Counted from the stretch's first letter, positions 8,077 through 17,421 are shown. The stretch: DNA of 64,000 nucleotides from Granulicella mallensis (GCF_014203225.1 NZ_JACHIO010000005.1:248001-312000); one strand, 5' to 3'. The notes: generated from the letters alone by a model not told the origin. Translations and numbers: made by a program.

Positions 8077-8427
8077 ATGAAGACCTATCTGATCAATCAC
8101 CTGCGTATCCCGGGCGATATCCCAAACAGCCAGGCATTGGATTACCTGGAAAAAGTTGAGGCGACAGCCATTCCCTTCGGCGCGAAGTGGCTTGCCATGG
8201 GGCCTCCCGATACCATGGAGGGTACCTGGCCGGGTGCCGTTGTACTGATGGAATTTCCAGACCGCAAGGCAGCGACCAGCTGGTATAACTCTTCGGAGTA
8301 TCAGGCAATTCTGCCGCTCCGGACCAAGAACTCCATTGCGGATCTGGTCTTCATCGATCATCTTCCCGAGGGTTTTACCGTCAAGGGCTGGGCGGCGAGT
8401 GTTCGTAGCGCGACCGCATTGAAGTAG
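8077..8427 (+). CDS. DUF1330 family protein
   Basis: A 116-residue single-domain protein. The start is ATG 8077 (MKTYLINHLRIPG), 11 bases after AAAGGAG; an upstream extension to 8005 has no ribosome site. It shows the dimeric alpha/beta-barrel look of DUF1330: GTWPGAVVLMEFPDRKAATSWYNS, ending in a short second strand set. Function in the family is unknown. It is a single-gene unit closed by a perfect 30-base palindrome. Confidence 0.85.
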   Translation: MKTYLINHLRIPGDIPNSQALDYLEKVEATAIPFGAKWLAMGPPDTMEGTWPGAVVLMEFPDRKAATSWYNSSEYQAILPLRTKNSIADLVFIDHLPEGFTVKGWAASVRSATALK

Positions 8428-8440
8428 CCCTCCTGATCGA

Positions 8441-8470
8441 GAAAGAGGAGCCGTGCACGGCTCCTCTTTC
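8441..8470. terminator. Perfect 30-base hairpin after the DUF1330 gene
   Basis: GAAAGAGGAGCCGTG is followed at once by its exact mirror CACGGCTCCTCTTTC. The GC-rich stem ends in TTTC, so a rho-independent terminator is likely. It lies 14 bases after the stop codon. Confidence 0.75.
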
Positions 8471-8679
8471 AGCTTGCGGTGGGACCGACTTAAGGGGCAT
8501 TCCGGTAAAATACGTCTTAACCCAATCTTTTCACTACAACTGTCGCCATGCGGTAAACTGGAAGCGACGCGCTTTTCACCCAATTTCGGAGCCGTGAAGG
8601 CCTGCACCTTCTTCCACGTGTGCGTCCAGCTCCCTAAAACCGATATTCAGTCTGATCAGAACAGGAAAGCCCTCTCCAA

Positions 8680-10518
8680 GTGAGCACCCCAACGACCGCC
8701 CAAGCCATCCGTAACATCGCCATTATTGCCCACGTCGATCACGGCAAGACCACGTTGGTCGACGCCATGCTGCGCCAGAGCGGCACCTTCCGCGCCAACG
8801 AAGCTGTTGCCGAACGCGTGATGGACTCGAACGACCTTGAAAAAGAGCGTGGCATCACCATTCTCGCCAAGAACACGGCGATCCAGTATCACGACTCCAA
8901 GATCAACATCGTCGATACCCCCGGTCACGCCGACTTCGGCGGCGAGGTGGAGCGCGCGCTCAAGATGGTCGATGGCGTCGTCCTGCTGGTGGACGCCAGC
9001 GAAGGCCCCCTGCCCCAGACGCGCTATGTACTCTCGAAGGCGCTCGAAGCCAAACTGACCCCGATCCTTGTTATCAACAAGATCGACCGCCCCGACGCTC
9101 GTCCCCAGGAAGTGCTGAACGAGGTCTATGACCTCTTCATCGACCTCGACGCCGACGACAGCGTCCTCGAATTCCCGGTCATCTACACCAACGGTAAGGC
9201 CGGCACCGCGACCATGGACCTCGCCGTCCCGGGCACCGACCTGCAGCCGCTCTTCGAGCTCATCTTCAAGACCATTCCTCCCGCCACCGGCACGCCGGAT
9301 GGCGACCTCCAGGTGCTGGTCACCAACCTCGACTACTCCGACTACCTCGGCCGCCTCGCGATCTGCCGCGTCTTCAACGGCACCCTCAAGGCCGGCGAGG
9401 AAGTTAACCTCTCCCGCATCGACGGCTCGCTCCAGACCGTGAAGATCACCAAGCTCTTCACCTTCAACGGCCTCAAGCGCACAGACACCGACGTGACCGA
9501 AGTCGGCGACATCATCGCCGTCGCCGGTATCCCCGCCATCACCATCGGCGAGAGCTTCTGCGCGCTCGAGAATCCCAAGCCGCTGCCGACCATCAAGATC
9601 GATGAGCCCACCATCGCCATCGTCTTCTCGGTCAACAACGGTCCGTTCGCCGGCCGCGAAGGCAAGCTGGTCACGTCGCGCAACATCAAAGAGCGTCTCG
9701 AAAAGGAGCTGCTCACCAACGTCTCCATCCGTGTGGAAGACACCGGCACCCCGGATAACTTCAAGGTGCTGGGCCGTGGTGAGCTCCAGCTCTCCGTGCT
9801 CATCGAAATGATGCGCCGCGAAGGCTTCGAGCTGATGGTCTCGCGTCCGCAGATCGTCACCAAGCGCATCAACGATCAGCTCATGGAGCCCTCCGAGATT
9901 CTGACCATCGATATCCCTGAGAGCTTTGTCGGCACCGTAATCGAGCGCCTTGGGCCGAGAAAAGGCGAGATGGTCAAGATGGCGAACCACGGTTCAGGCC
10001 GTGTCCGCATGGAGTTCAAGGTTCCGTCGCGCGGTCTCATCGGCCTGCGCAACGAAATGCTCACCGAGACTCGCGGCACCATCGTCATGAACTCCATCGC
10101 CGGCGACTACATCCCCTACACGGGCGAGATTCCGCAGCGTCCTTCGGGCGCTCTGATCTCGGACCGCCAGGGCGTTACGACCCTGTATGCGCTGGACGGC
10201 ATCCAGGAGCGCGGCGTGCTCTTCCTGGGCGATGGTGTTGAGGTCTACGAGGGCATGCTCATCGGCGAGCACTCCCGCGACAACGATCTCGACGTCAACT
10301 GTGTTCGCGAGAAGAAGCTCACCAACATGCGCGCTTCGGGCTCCGATGATGCTGTCCGCCTGGTGCCCTTCAAGGTGCTCACGCTGGAGCAGTCCATCGA
10401 GTTCATCGCGGACGACGAGCTGGTCGAGGTTACGCCCAAGTCGCTGCGCATGCGCAAGAAGGTGCTGCAGGCGAACCGCCGTCCCAAGGGCAGCCGCAGC
10501 GGCGCTCAACCCGAGTAA
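8680..10518 (+). CDS. typA: Ribosome-associated GTPase TypA/BipA
   Basis: A 612-residue translational GTPase. The G1 loop is AHVDHGKTT, switch [18 protein letters not shown], and G4 NKIDRPDA. The C-terminal half contains the EF-G-like domains III/V and the BipA-specific domain ([18 protein letters not shown]...). BipA acts in 50S assembly and in stress and low-temperature responses. The start is GTG 8680 (VSTPTTAQ), with AGGAAAG upstream; no ATG is available nearer the conserved [13 protein letters not shown]. It is monocistronic, ending in a clear terminator. Confidence 0.97.
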   Translation: MSTPTTAQAIRNIAIIAHVDHGKTTLVDAMLRQSGTFRANEAVAERVMDSNDLEKERGITILAKNTAIQYHDSKINIVDTPGHADFGGEVERALKMVDGVVLLVDASEGPLPQTRYVLSKALEAKLTPILVINKIDRPDARPQEVLNEVYDLFIDLDADDSVLEFPVIYTNGKAGTATMDLAVPGTDLQPLFELIFKTIPPATGTPDGDLQVLVTNLDYSDYLGRLAICRVFNGTLKAGEEVNLSRIDGSLQTVKITKLFTFNGLKRTDTDVTEVGDIIAVAGIPAITIGESFCALENPKPLPTIKIDEPTIAIVFSVNNGPFAGREGKLVTSRNIKERLEKELLTNVSIRVEDTGTPDNFKVLGRGELQLSVLIEMMRREGFELMVSRPQIVTKRINDQLMEPSEILTIDIPESFVGTVIERLGPRKGEMVKMANHGSGRVRMEFKVPSRGLIGLRNEMLTETRGTIVMNSIAGDYIPYTGEIPQRPSGALISDRQGVTTLYALDGIQERGVLFLGDGVEVYEGMLIGEHSRDNDLDVNCVREKKLTNMRASGSDDAVRLVPFKVLTLEQSIEFIADDELVEVTPKSLRMRKKVLQANRRPKGSRSGAQPE

Positions 10519-10537
10519 CTCTCTACTATTTGACAAA

Positions 10538-10570
10538 GAAAGGCCCTCCTTGCGGAGGGCCTTTCGCTTT
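10538..10570 (+). terminator. Rho-independent terminator of typA
   Basis: A 12-bp stem, GAAAGGCCCTCC with loop TTGC and GGAGGGCCTTTC, followed by a GCTTTT tract, 19 bases past the typA stop codon. It also faces the convergent Sel1-repeat gene. Confidence 0.9.
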
Positions 10571-10581
10571 TCGTATTGCCT

Positions 10582-12045
10582 CTACCTCAAGGAGGCTGCA
10601 GCGGTTGTCCACCCGGGATGAGCAGCCAGCCACTTTGCATAGAGGTGCATCGCGTCGAGCTTTTGTTTCTGACTGAGATGAGGAGGAGGACCGATTGCCG
10701 TGGGGCCGTCATGTCCGATCATCTCCCATGCCAGTGCTTGTACCGCATCTGGATTTCCGCCGCCTTCGCCACGGCATAAGCGCGCCAGTAACAGCGCAGC
10801 CGGATGGGATCCGGCATCGGCGGCTCCATACAACCAATGCTGTGCAATCGCCGGATCTTTTGCGATGCCGTTTGTTCCTTCAAGATAGTCGTGGCCGAGA
10901 ACGAAGCGGACGTCCATCATGCGGCGGTCACGGGCTACTCGATAGAGTTGCAAAGCCTTCTGGTAGTCTCCCGGCCTAGAACTGGATTCCAGCGCAAAGG
11001 CCTGTCGTAACTGTACATCCGGGTTATCCTCGGGCAGCGCTTTTAAAGCCGCATTGGAAGGCTCGCGCAGGGGATCGCCCGCTGGATAGTATGCTCCATC
11101 CTGTATGCGCGTCTGCACCAGGCCGTCGTAGATAGAGTTTGCCTCGGCAAGCTGCTCGGGAGTCATCTGCTTCTCGAGCTGTTGTACGGTGACTTTGTTC
11201 CCATACTGTTTATCGGAAGCCAGCCGGATCCACGCATAGCCTTCAAACGGGTTACCGTTTTGGATTTCGTGATTCAGAATGGCGCGCCCATAAAACTCCT
11301 GGGCTAGGTCGATGTTGTATCGAGCCGCCCGTTTGCAAAAGAGCTGCCACATGTCATGGTTTTTGGGTAGATCTTCGCGCCCGACCGTATAGTCGACAGC
11401 AATGCTGTACTCTTCCTGTCCTAACAACTCTTGCGTAATGACACGTGCCCATTCCATATTCAGTGCATGTCCTGCTACGTCATCCCCGGCACTGTACTTT
11501 CCGTCGAGCACGAGGTTACCCAGCTCCATCTGGGCTCTGCGCACTTCGGGGTGACCGGTTTGAGAGAGTAACGAACGATAGAGCGTCGCTGCCTTATGGA
11601 TCTGAGGAGGATCGCTTGTGCGATAACTCTGGGCAAGTTCGAAGAGATCTCCAGGGCGTCCGGCTGCTATAAACCAACGGGCGGCTGTCTCAAGATCGGG
11701 CGTGAAGTACTCGCCCTTTTGGTACATTTCGGCGACGAGTCCTTTTTGCTCAGGCTTGGTGGCACCAAGTTCAAACCAGTGCTCAGCCTGCGTGAGGTCC
11801 TGCTTGACGCCCTCACCCTGCAAATAGGCAAGCCCCAGTTCCCATGCAGCTTCTGTGTTCCCAGAGGCGGCTAGCTTCCGATTGACATCCGCAATCTGGT
11901 CAGGAGTGATCGCGCTGGCATCGCCATCTGCCGCTGTTACGGTGAAGTGTCGAACATAAGTGCCGGGATGGCTGAGATCAATGGTGATCTGTGCTTGAAC
12001 CGAAGATGCAATGGCGACCATCAGCAGCGGTAGTACAAGTCTCAT
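10582..12045 (-). CDS. Secreted Sel1-like repeat (TPR-type) protein
   Basis: A 487-residue protein with a signal peptide (about residues 1-18, cleavage after SSVQA) and several degenerate Sel1-like repeats. The clearest are NTEAAWELGLAYLQGEGVKQ with AEHWFELGA near residue 65, VRFVLGHDYLEGTNGIAKD with AQHWLYGAADAG near residue 390, and HPAALLLARLCRGEGGG. Sel1 repeats form alpha-solenoids for protein-protein contacts. A periplasmic scaffold role is plausible but no partner is visible nearby. It converges on typA. Confidence 0.8.
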   Translation of the reverse strand: MRLVLPLLMVAIASSVQAQITIDLSHPGTYVRHFTVTAADGDASAITPDQIADVNRKLAASGNTEAAWELGLAYLQGEGVKQDLTQAEHWFELGATKPEQKGLVAEMYQKGEYFTPDLETAARWFIAAGRPGDLFELAQSYRTSDPPQIHKAATLYRSLLSQTGHPEVRRAQMELGNLVLDGKYSAGDDVAGHALNMEWARVITQELLGQEEYSIAVDYTVGREDLPKNHDMWQLFCKRAARYNIDLAQEFYGRAILNHEIQNGNPFEGYAWIRLASDKQYGNKVTVQQLEKQMTPEQLAEANSIYDGLVQTRIQDGAYYPAGDPLREPSNAALKALPEDNPDVQLRQAFALESSSRPGDYQKALQLYRVARDRRMMDVRFVLGHDYLEGTNGIAKDPAIAQHWLYGAADAGSHPAALLLARLCRGEGGGNPDAVQALAWEMIGHDGPTAIGPPPHLSQKQKLDAMHLYAKWLAAHPGWTTAAASLR

Positions 12046-12084
12046 AGCCGCTACGCTATCACGCTGTTTACTGGTGGCAAAAAA

Positions 12085-12384
12085 TCAGGCGGCCATTAGG
12101 GAGCGAGGCTGTAAGGCAATGACTTTAGGGCGTTTCTTTTTTAGCGCCTGGCTCAGATCGTATCCGGCTTGCAGGGCCAGCCAGAGGCGCGCTGTGCTGA
12201 GATTGGCAATCTCTAGTCGAATGGCGAGATCTGGACTAACCGCAGCCCTGCCATTGACAACGCGCGACAAGGCTACGCGCGACACGCCTAAACGGCGTGC
12301 AGCTTCGGCAATGCTGATATTGAGGCCATCCTTACCAAAGCTATCCTTCAATAACTCGCCCGGATGTGGAGGATTATGCATCAT
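12085..12384 (-). CDS. higA: HigA-type antitoxin (XRE helix-turn-helix)
   Basis: A 99-residue protein starting at ATG 12384 (the frame opens at an upstream TTG). It opens with HNPPHPGELLKD, the hallmark of HigA antitoxins, followed by an XRE helix-turn-helix with AEAARRLGVSRVALSRVVNGRAAVSPD. The C-terminus is short and basic. It binds HigB and represses its own operon. The toxin gene lies immediately upstream on the same strand, the toxin-first order typical of higBA. Confidence 0.92.
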   Translation of the reverse strand: MMHNPPHPGELLKDSFGKDGLNISIAEAARRLGVSRVALSRVVNGRAAVSPDLAIRLEIANLSTARLWLALQAGYDLSQALKKKRPKVIALQPRSLMAA

Positions 12385-12398
12385 GTCCAAATACCTTT

Positions 12399-12677
12399 CT
12401 AACGGTAGTCCTCATAGTCGAGTAGTTCTATATCGGAGCCGACAAATCGAAAGGTGACACGCCAGTTACCGTTCACCCAGATCGCCCAGAAACCTTTGCG
12501 ATCTCCCTTGAGCAGATGCGCTCGAAATGTTGGGAGCATGAACTCTGATGAGTCTTTCGCCTTCTCCAGAATGGCGAGAATAAGGCGTAGTTTTTGCGCA
12601 TGAGCCGCCTGCACGCCCCGCGTGGATCCAGTTTCATAGAAAAGCCTGAGACCCTTGTGGCGAAAGCTGACGATCAC
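12399..12677 (-). CDS. higB: HigB-type toxin (RelE superfamily)
   Basis: A 92-residue protein starting at GTG 12677 (VIVSFRHKGLRLFYETGS). The longer frame upstream of this runs through the sodA terminator and is not coding. Family marks: FRHKGLRLFYETGS near the start, a central block HAQKLRLILAILEKA, and WAIWVNGNWRVTFRFVGSDIELLDYEDYR at the end with the catalytic-type Arg and Tyr. HigB cleaves mRNA on the ribosome. It is followed by higA after 14 bases. Confidence 0.92.
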   Translation of the reverse strand: MIVSFRHKGLRLFYETGSTRGVQAAHAQKLRLILAILEKAKDSSEFMLPTFRAHLLKGDRKGFWAIWVNGNWRVTFRFVGSDIELLDYEDYR

Positions 12678-12733
12678 GATCCAGAGTGTATCGCGTAGCG
12701 ATGCACTAAGCAAGAAAAGCTCGGATCTAAAAC

Positions 12734-12763
12734 ACACGAGGCCGCCCGAAGGCGGCCTCGTGT
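12734..12763 (-). terminator. Rho-independent terminator of sodA
   Basis: A 13-bp stem, ACACGAGGCCGCC with loop CGAA and GGCGGCCTCGTGT. Read on the minus strand it follows the sodA stop by 15 bases and is followed by GTTTTAG. Confidence 0.9.
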
Positions 12764-12778
12764 CCATCCAGGCAAAAA

Positions 12779-13390
12779 CTACTTCTTCGCGTGCTCGAAG
12801 CGCTTATTGACCTCTGCCCAGTTGATGACGTTCCACCAGGCTGCGAGGTAATCAGGACGCTTGTTCTGATACTTCAGGTAGTAAGCGTGCTCCCAGACGT
12901 CGTTGCCGAGGATCGGATACAGACCCTGCGACAGCGGGTTGTCCTGGTTCGCGGTGGTCACGATCTCCAGCTTGCCGCCCTTGAATACCAGCCAGCCCCA
13001 GCCGGAGCCGAACTGCTTGGCGGTCGTCTCGTTGAACTTCTTCTTGAAGTCCTCGAACGAACCGAAGTCTGCGGTGATCTGGGCCGCGATAGCGCCCGTC
13101 GGCTCGCCGCCGCCGTTCGGTCCCATGATCTGCCAGAACATGGTGTGATTGACGTGTCCGCCGCCATTGTTGCGGACGACAGCGCGCACGTCTTCGGGAA
13201 TGCTGTCCAGATCCTTGATGAGCTCTTCAGGTGTCTTTTTGCCCAGGTCAGGGTGCTTTTCGACCGCGCCATTCAGGTTGGTGACGTACGTCTGATGGTG
13301 CTTGTCGTGGTGCAGCTTCATCGTCGCTTCGTCGATGGTCGGCTCGAGAGCGGCATAGTCGTAGGGAAGGGGAGGAAGTTCGAAGGCCAC
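12779..13390 (-). CDS. sodA: Superoxide dismutase, Mn type
   Basis: A 203-residue protein starting at GTG 13390 ([17 protein letters not shown]), which follows AAGGAG; the longer open frame upstream lies in the leader. Metal ligands are visible: His in MKLHHDKHH, His in [11 protein letters not shown], and Asp and His in [14 protein letters not shown] and the Gln in TANQDNPL are the residues usual in Mn-dependent enzymes (Fe enzymes place the Gln elsewhere). There is no signal peptide, so it acts in the cytoplasm. It is monocistronic with its own terminator. Confidence 0.95.
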   Translation of the reverse strand: MAFELPPLPYDYAALEPTIDEATMKLHHDKHHQTYVTNLNGAVEKHPDLGKKTPEELIKDLDSIPEDVRAVVRNNGGGHVNHTMFWQIMGPNGGGEPTGAIAAQITADFGSFEDFKKKFNETTAKQFGSGWGWLVFKGGKLEIVTTANQDNPLSQGLYPILGNDVWEHAYYLKYQNKRPDYLAAWWNVINWAEVNKRFEHAKK

Positions 13391-13560
13391 GGTGAGTTGC
13401 TCCTTATGGTTCGGTTTGCGGAGGCGCAGAGCCTCGCTCTGGTGGTTGGATGCACGCGCCGCAATACGCGGCGCAACATCGTTGAGCTTACACCCGCGAC
13501 GGCGGTGGACGTGCAATTCCGGTCGCAGGCACCAGCTTCTTCGCTTGTGCCACCCCCAAA

Positions 13561-13730
13561 ATTGTCATCTCGACCGGAGCATCATGGTTTTATCGCGATG
13601 CGTCCATTCGACTCCGCTCAGGACGGAGAGACCTGCAGTTTGCTGGTAGCCGCAATTATTTCCGCCCGCGCGAATAAACTGCAGGTCCCTCCACTGCGGC
13701 GCAAAGCGCGCCTCCGGTCGAGATGACAGT
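13561..13730. repeat. Inverted-arm repeat element (GTCATCTCGACCGGAG family)
   Basis: ATTGTCATCTCGACCGGAG at 13561 is mirrored by CTCCGGTCGAGATGACAGT at about 13711-13729. GGAGAGACCTGCAGTTT pairs with AAACTGCAGGTCCCTCC. The spacer differs from the other repeat families. It lies between the divergent sodA and GH15 genes and leaves less than 100 bases for the GH15 promoter. No gene is seen in this gap. Confidence 0.7.
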
Positions 13731-13820
13731 TTCGTGAATGGATCAAGAAGACGGCCCACGAATCCTCATCCGACTGAAAACCCGTAACTTTATTCCCACT
13801 TTTGTGCTCTCATATTCACC

Positions 13821-16289
13821 ATGAGCGTCTTCGACGGAACGTATCACTGGCTGGATGACGATGGTCCAGCTTTCGGCAGGCCCGGACTTGAACCGCGCTG
13901 GACTTCCAGCCAGAAAGACGCGGTTTCAACGGCCTATGCGGCTTCCAGCAGGATCTGGTTCACGGCCTCGCACGGCACGCTGAACGAGATCTACTACCCC
14001 ACGATCGACCGTCCGCAGACGCGCGACATGGAACTGCTCTTCACCGATGAAGAGACCTTCTTCCATGAAGAGAAGCGCGACTTCGAGTACGACTTCCATT
14101 ACGTGGATGACGACGCGCTGGCTGTCCGCGTCGTGGCGAGCGACATCGGCGGGCGGTACAAGGTCACCAAGGAGTTCATTACCGACCCGCACCATCCCGT
14201 CGTGCTGATGAACGTAAAGATCGAGGGCGACGAAGCGATTCTGTCGCGGCTCAAGTGCTATGCCTTGCTGGCTCCGCACCTGGATGGCGGCGGGGCAGGG
14301 AACTCGGCGCGATCGCTGGACATCGCCGGCAAGCGCTGCATCCTGGCGTGGAAGAACAATGTCTCGCTGGCCTTTGGGGCCAGTTGCGGATTCACCCGCA
14401 CCAGTTCCGGCTTCGTCGGCGCCAGCGATGGTTATCAGGATCTCTCCACCCACATGCACATGGCCTGGCAGTTCGGCCAGGCGCTCGATGGCAACATCGC
14501 GATGATGGGCGAGATCGAGGTAGCGACGCACCGCGAGTTCACGATCGCCATCGCGCTCGGAGATGGTCATCACTCCGCGCTCGCCGGTATGATGCAGACG
14601 CTCGCCACCCCGTACGACGCGCATCTCAAGCGCTTCATTCAGCAGTGGCAGCGCGTGGAATCACCGGAGCGTCTGGCGAAGGCTTCTACTGATGGCGGCA
14701 AGCTGCTGCGCGTCTCGCACAACGTCATTCTCACGCATGAGGACAAGACCTACTCCGGCGCGTTCATTGCGTCGGCTTCGATCCCGTGGGGAGCGTCCAA
14801 GTCCGACGCCGACCTGGGTGGCTATCACCTGGTCTGGACGCGCGACATGGTCCAGTCAGCGACGGCGATGCTGGCCTGCGGACGCGTCGACACGGCGCTT
14901 CGCGCGCTGGTGTATCTCGCCTGCACCCAGCATGCCGACGGCGGCTTCGCACAGAACTTCTGGATCGATGGGTCTCCTTACTGGCAGGGCATTCAGCTCG
15001 ATGAGGTGGCTTTCCCGATCATCCTCGCGTGGCGGCTCTGGAAGGCCGACGGCCTCGGCAACTTCGATATCTTCCCTTTCGTTATAAATGCCTCAGCATT
15101 TCTCGTGCGCTATGCGCCGGTCACGCAGCAGGAGCGCTGGGAAGAGAATGCGGGCTACTCTCCTTCAACGCTGGCAGCGGTGATTTCGGCGCTGGTTTGC
15201 GCGGCCGACATCGCCATCGCGCACGGCTCGCGCGAACTCGGCACCTTCCTCGAAGACTATGCCGACTGGATCGAGGCGCATCTCGACGAGTGGACGACGA
15301 CGAACCGCGGCATGCTGCTGCCCGACGTCCCGTATCACTACATGCGTATCCGTCCGCCGGCAGAGGGCGAGCCGTTCCACAACCCGCAGATTCCTCCGGG
15401 CACCGTCCACCTCAATAACCGCGAGCCGGGCGAGAGGTTCGACTTCGAGGCACGCGAGGTCATCGACGCGGGCTTCCTCGAACTGGTTCGCTACGGAGTT
15501 CGCCGGGCGGACGATCCGCTCATCATCGACTCGCTGAAGGTGGTCGACTCGGTGCTGAAGATCGACACTCCTTACGGCGTGTGCTGGCGCCGCTACAACC
15601 ACGACGGCTACGGCCAGCGGAAAGACGGCGGCCCGTACCTCGGCTCGGGGCAGGGCCGTGCCTGGCCGATCCTGACCGGCGAGCGCGCGCACTACGAGCT
15701 CGCCGCGGGGAAGGATGTCACCTCGTTCGTGACGGCGCTGGAGAAGTTCAGCTCCATCGGCGGCATGTTGCCCGAGCAGGTGTGGGACTATGCCGATCTG
15801 CCCTCGGAGGGCATGTACCTGGGCCGCTCGGCGGGCTCGGCGCAGCCGCTGGTCTGGGCGCATGCCGAGTACGTCAAGCTGCTGCGCTCGGTCGCCGACG
15901 GCAAGGTCTTCGACCGCATCTCGGTCGTCGAGGAGCGTTACGCGGTTCCCAAGGAAAAGCGCACGTTCCAGAGCCGCATGGAGATCTTCCAGACCGGCAG
16001 GCCAATCTCCGCGATGTGCCAGGGCGGCACGCTGCGCATTCTCGATGCGCAACGCTTCCGTGTCGTCTACACCACGGACAACTGGGAGACGAAGAATTCG
16101 ATCGAGTCCCGTGTGGTTGGCCGTCCGGGATCATTCATCGACATCCAGACCGCGCACGACCAGACAGGGAGCATTATCTTCACGCTGTACTGGCCGGAGA
16201 GCGATCACTGGCTGGGCCGCAACTGCGAGGTCTATATCAACGAGGAGCTTCTGCCGCAGGGACCGGCGGCGATGAAGCCGAAGTCGTAG
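13821..16289 (+). CDS. Glycoside hydrolase family 15 glucoamylase/glucodextranase-like
   Basis: An 822-residue protein without signal peptide. Residues about 1-270 form the bacterial GH15 N-terminal beta-sandwich (SRIWFTASHGTLNEIYYP). Residues about 290-700 form the (alpha/alpha)6 barrel with GGYHLVWTRDMVQSA, the catalytic Glu pair in RWEENAGYSPST (about 440) and GGMLPEQVWDY (about 651), and the closing AQPLVWAHAEYVKLLRS. The last 120 residues form a small C-terminal domain. It would release glucose from the non-reducing ends of alpha-glucans or dextran-type oligosaccharides in the cytoplasm. It stands alone. Confidence 0.93.
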   Translation: MSVFDGTYHWLDDDGPAFGRPGLEPRWTSSQKDAVSTAYAASSRIWFTASHGTLNEIYYPTIDRPQTRDMELLFTDEETFFHEEKRDFEYDFHYVDDDALAVRVVASDIGGRYKVTKEFITDPHHPVVLMNVKIEGDEAILSRLKCYALLAPHLDGGGAGNSARSLDIAGKRCILAWKNNVSLAFGASCGFTRTSSGFVGASDGYQDLSTHMHMAWQFGQALDGNIAMMGEIEVATHREFTIAIALGDGHHSALAGMMQTLATPYDAHLKRFIQQWQRVESPERLAKASTDGGKLLRVSHNVILTHEDKTYSGAFIASASIPWGASKSDADLGGYHLVWTRDMVQSATAMLACGRVDTALRALVYLACTQHADGGFAQNFWIDGSPYWQGIQLDEVAFPIILAWRLWKADGLGNFDIFPFVINASAFLVRYAPVTQQERWEENAGYSPSTLAAVISALVCAADIAIAHGSRELGTFLEDYADWIEAHLDEWTTTNRGMLLPDVPYHYMRIRPPAEGEPFHNPQIPPGTVHLNNREPGERFDFEAREVIDAGFLELVRYGVRRADDPLIIDSLKVVDSVLKIDTPYGVCWRRYNHDGYGQRKDGGPYLGSGQGRAWPILTGERAHYELAAGKDVTSFVTALEKFSSIGGMLPEQVWDYADLPSEGMYLGRSAGSAQPLVWAHAEYVKLLRSVADGKVFDRISVVEERYAVPKEKRTFQSRMEIFQTGRPISAMCQGGTLRILDAQRFRVVYTTDNWETKNSIESRVVGRPGSFIDIQTAHDQTGSIIFTLYWPESDHWLGRNCEVYINEELLPQGPAAMKPKS

Positions 16290-16334
16290 AACTGTCTTTG
16301 TTGTTGCTGTTGTTTGTTTTTGGCTGTTGTCGTT

Positions 16335-16490
16335 GTTTGTTTTTCGTCGTCATCCTGAAGCGTAGCTGAAGGACCCCCGCATTCGTAGCGCCACAGAGGC
16401 AAAGCGCACTACTGTATCTCGCTTTGCGTCTGTGGTGGCACAAAATGCGGGGGTCCTTCGCCTTTGGCTCAGGATGACGACGAAAAACGG
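16335..16490. repeat. REP/MITE-like inverted-arm element (GTCATCCTGA / GGACCCCCGCATT)
   Basis: TTTTTCGTCGTCATCCTGA (about 16340) and GAAGGACCCCCGCATT are mirrored by AATGCGGGGGTCCTTC and TCAGGATGACGACGAAAAA (to about 16487). The inner pair CACAGAGGCAAAGCG / CGCTTTGCGTCTGTG makes an almost complete long hairpin. It is the best-preserved copy of this family and lies between the convergent GH15 and VOC genes. Confidence 0.8.
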
Positions 16491-16503
16491 GTAGCACCCA
16501 TCG

Positions 16504-16923
16504 TTAACTCGGCTGCGGCCCCGGCACACTCACCATCCAGCCCACACCGAACCGGTCCGTCAACATCCCAAAGAGCGGCGACCAGAACGTCGGCATCAAC
16601 GGCATCTGCACGGAACCATCCTTGCTGAGTTCGGTAAAGAGGCGCTTCACCTCAGCCTCATCCGTCGAGTCCACGCAGACCTGGAAGCCGCCCAGCGGAG
16701 TCCCCGGACGTCCCGGAGGTCCGTCGCAGCCCATCAGCGTCATGTTGCCCACGGGCATCGCCGTGTGCATGATCAGGTCTTTCGCATCCTCGGGGACGGG
16801 TGTGCCCGGAGGTGCGTCGCCAAACTTCATCGTCAGCAATCTCTTCGTGCCGAACGTCTTCTCGTAAAACGCAAACGCCTCGTTACAAGTGCCCGGAAAT
16901 ACAAGGTGCAGATTCGTATTCAT
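16504..16923 (-). CDS. VOC family protein (PhnB/3-demethylubiquinone-like glyoxalase fold)
   Basis: A 139-residue protein. The N-terminus NLHLVFPGTCNEAFAFYEKTFG and the later GNMTLMGCDGPPG and CVDSTDEAEVKRLFTELSKDG are typical of the PhnB-like VOC subgroup. It ends LTDRFGVGWMVSV. Members bind metals or small ligands, and many have no known substrate. AAGGAGAGGACC precedes ATG 16923. It is the distal gene of an operon headed by an ArsR regulator, a common pairing with AHSA1/SRPBCC genes. Confidence 0.85.
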   Translation of the reverse strand: MNTNLHLVFPGTCNEAFAFYEKTFGTKRLLTMKFGDAPPGTPVPEDAKDLIMHTAMPVGNMTLMGCDGPPGRPGTPLGGFQVCVDSTDEAEVKRLFTELSKDGSVQMPLMPTFWSPLFGMLTDRFGVGWMVSVPGPQPS

Positions 16924-16942
16924 GGTCCTCTCCTTAGGGTTT

Positions 16943-17032
16943 TTACGTTGTGATATTCATACGCTCAAAGGACATGCTTTGTCCTTCGCGATCACCGGGC
17001 CTGGCTACGGCGTTACTTTCTCTTGTGCTCAT
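16943..17032 (-). pseudogene. Truncated AHSA1/SRPBCC gene remnant (29 codons)
   Basis: ATG 17032 follows AAGGAGAAACACC and overlaps the end of arsR by 20 bases. The first codons read MSTRESNAVARPGDRE, which looks like the opening of an AHSA1-domain protein, normally followed by the conserved start of the domain and about 150 residues. Here the frame runs on only as GQSMSFERMNITT and stops. ArsR-AHSA1-VOC is a usual gene order, so an internal deletion has removed nearly the whole middle gene, keeping its ribosome site and overlap. Confidence 0.6.
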
Positions 17033-17381
17033 GGTGTTTCTCCTTGGATTGCAGAGTGGGGTTTTGCAGAGTCCTCAGATAGTCGTCGAGACGGTCGAAG
17101 CTTTGTTCCCAGAACTTCCGGTACTCATCGATCCAGACGGAGGCATCCTGCAGCGGTCCAGCCTGCAGCTTGCAGGGCCGCCACTGGGCCTCGCGTCCAC
17201 GGGCGATGAGCCCAGCCCGCTCCAGCACCTTCAGGTGCTTGGAGATGGCCGGCATGCTCATCTCGAATGGAGCGGCCAGCTCCGTGACCGAGGTTTCACC
17301 CAGGGCCAGCCGCCCAAGGATGGCTCGCCGGGTCGGATCGGCAAGGGCGGCGAAGGTGGAGTCCAGATTGGAAGTGTTCAT
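17013..17381 (-). CDS. ArsR family winged-helix transcriptional regulator
   Basis: A 122-residue protein. The opening STFAALADPTRRAILGRLALGE and the recognition region VTELAAPFEMSMPAISKHLKVLERAGLI are characteristic of the ArsR subgroup that controls AHSA1/VOC genes; metal-binding Cys motifs of the arsenic type are absent. The C-terminus is EKHHEHKRK. ATG 17381 lies five bases from a perfect operator palindrome, so it very likely represses itself and the downstream genes. Confidence 0.93.
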   Translation of the reverse strand: MNTSNLDSTFAALADPTRRAILGRLALGETSVTELAAPFEMSMPAISKHLKVLERAGLIARGREAQWRPCKLQAGPLQDASVWIDEYRKFWEQSFDRLDDYLRTLQNPTLQSKEKHHEHKRK

Positions 17382-17385
17382 GTTT

Positions 17386-17421
17386 ATTTCACCAATCGGT
17401 TATTTAACCGATTGGTGAAAT
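17386..17421. promoter_or_regulatory. ArsR operator palindrome
   Basis: Perfect 16-base arms ATTTCACCAATCGGTT and AACCGATTGGTGAAAT with the spacer ATTT, ending five bases before the arsR start codon. The size and placement fit a dimeric winged-helix repressor site that blocks the ribosome site or promoter. Confidence 0.8.

Noticed and set aside
8656..9990. A 444-codon minus-strand open frame opposite typA
   Set aside because: Composition is Asp/Gly/Val-Glu biased as expected from the complement of typA; no domain is visible, and typA is beyond doubt.
13391..13516. A 42-codon N-terminal extension of superoxide dismutase
   Set aside because: The ribosome site AAGGAG sits inside this stretch just before GTG 13390, where the conserved protein begins.
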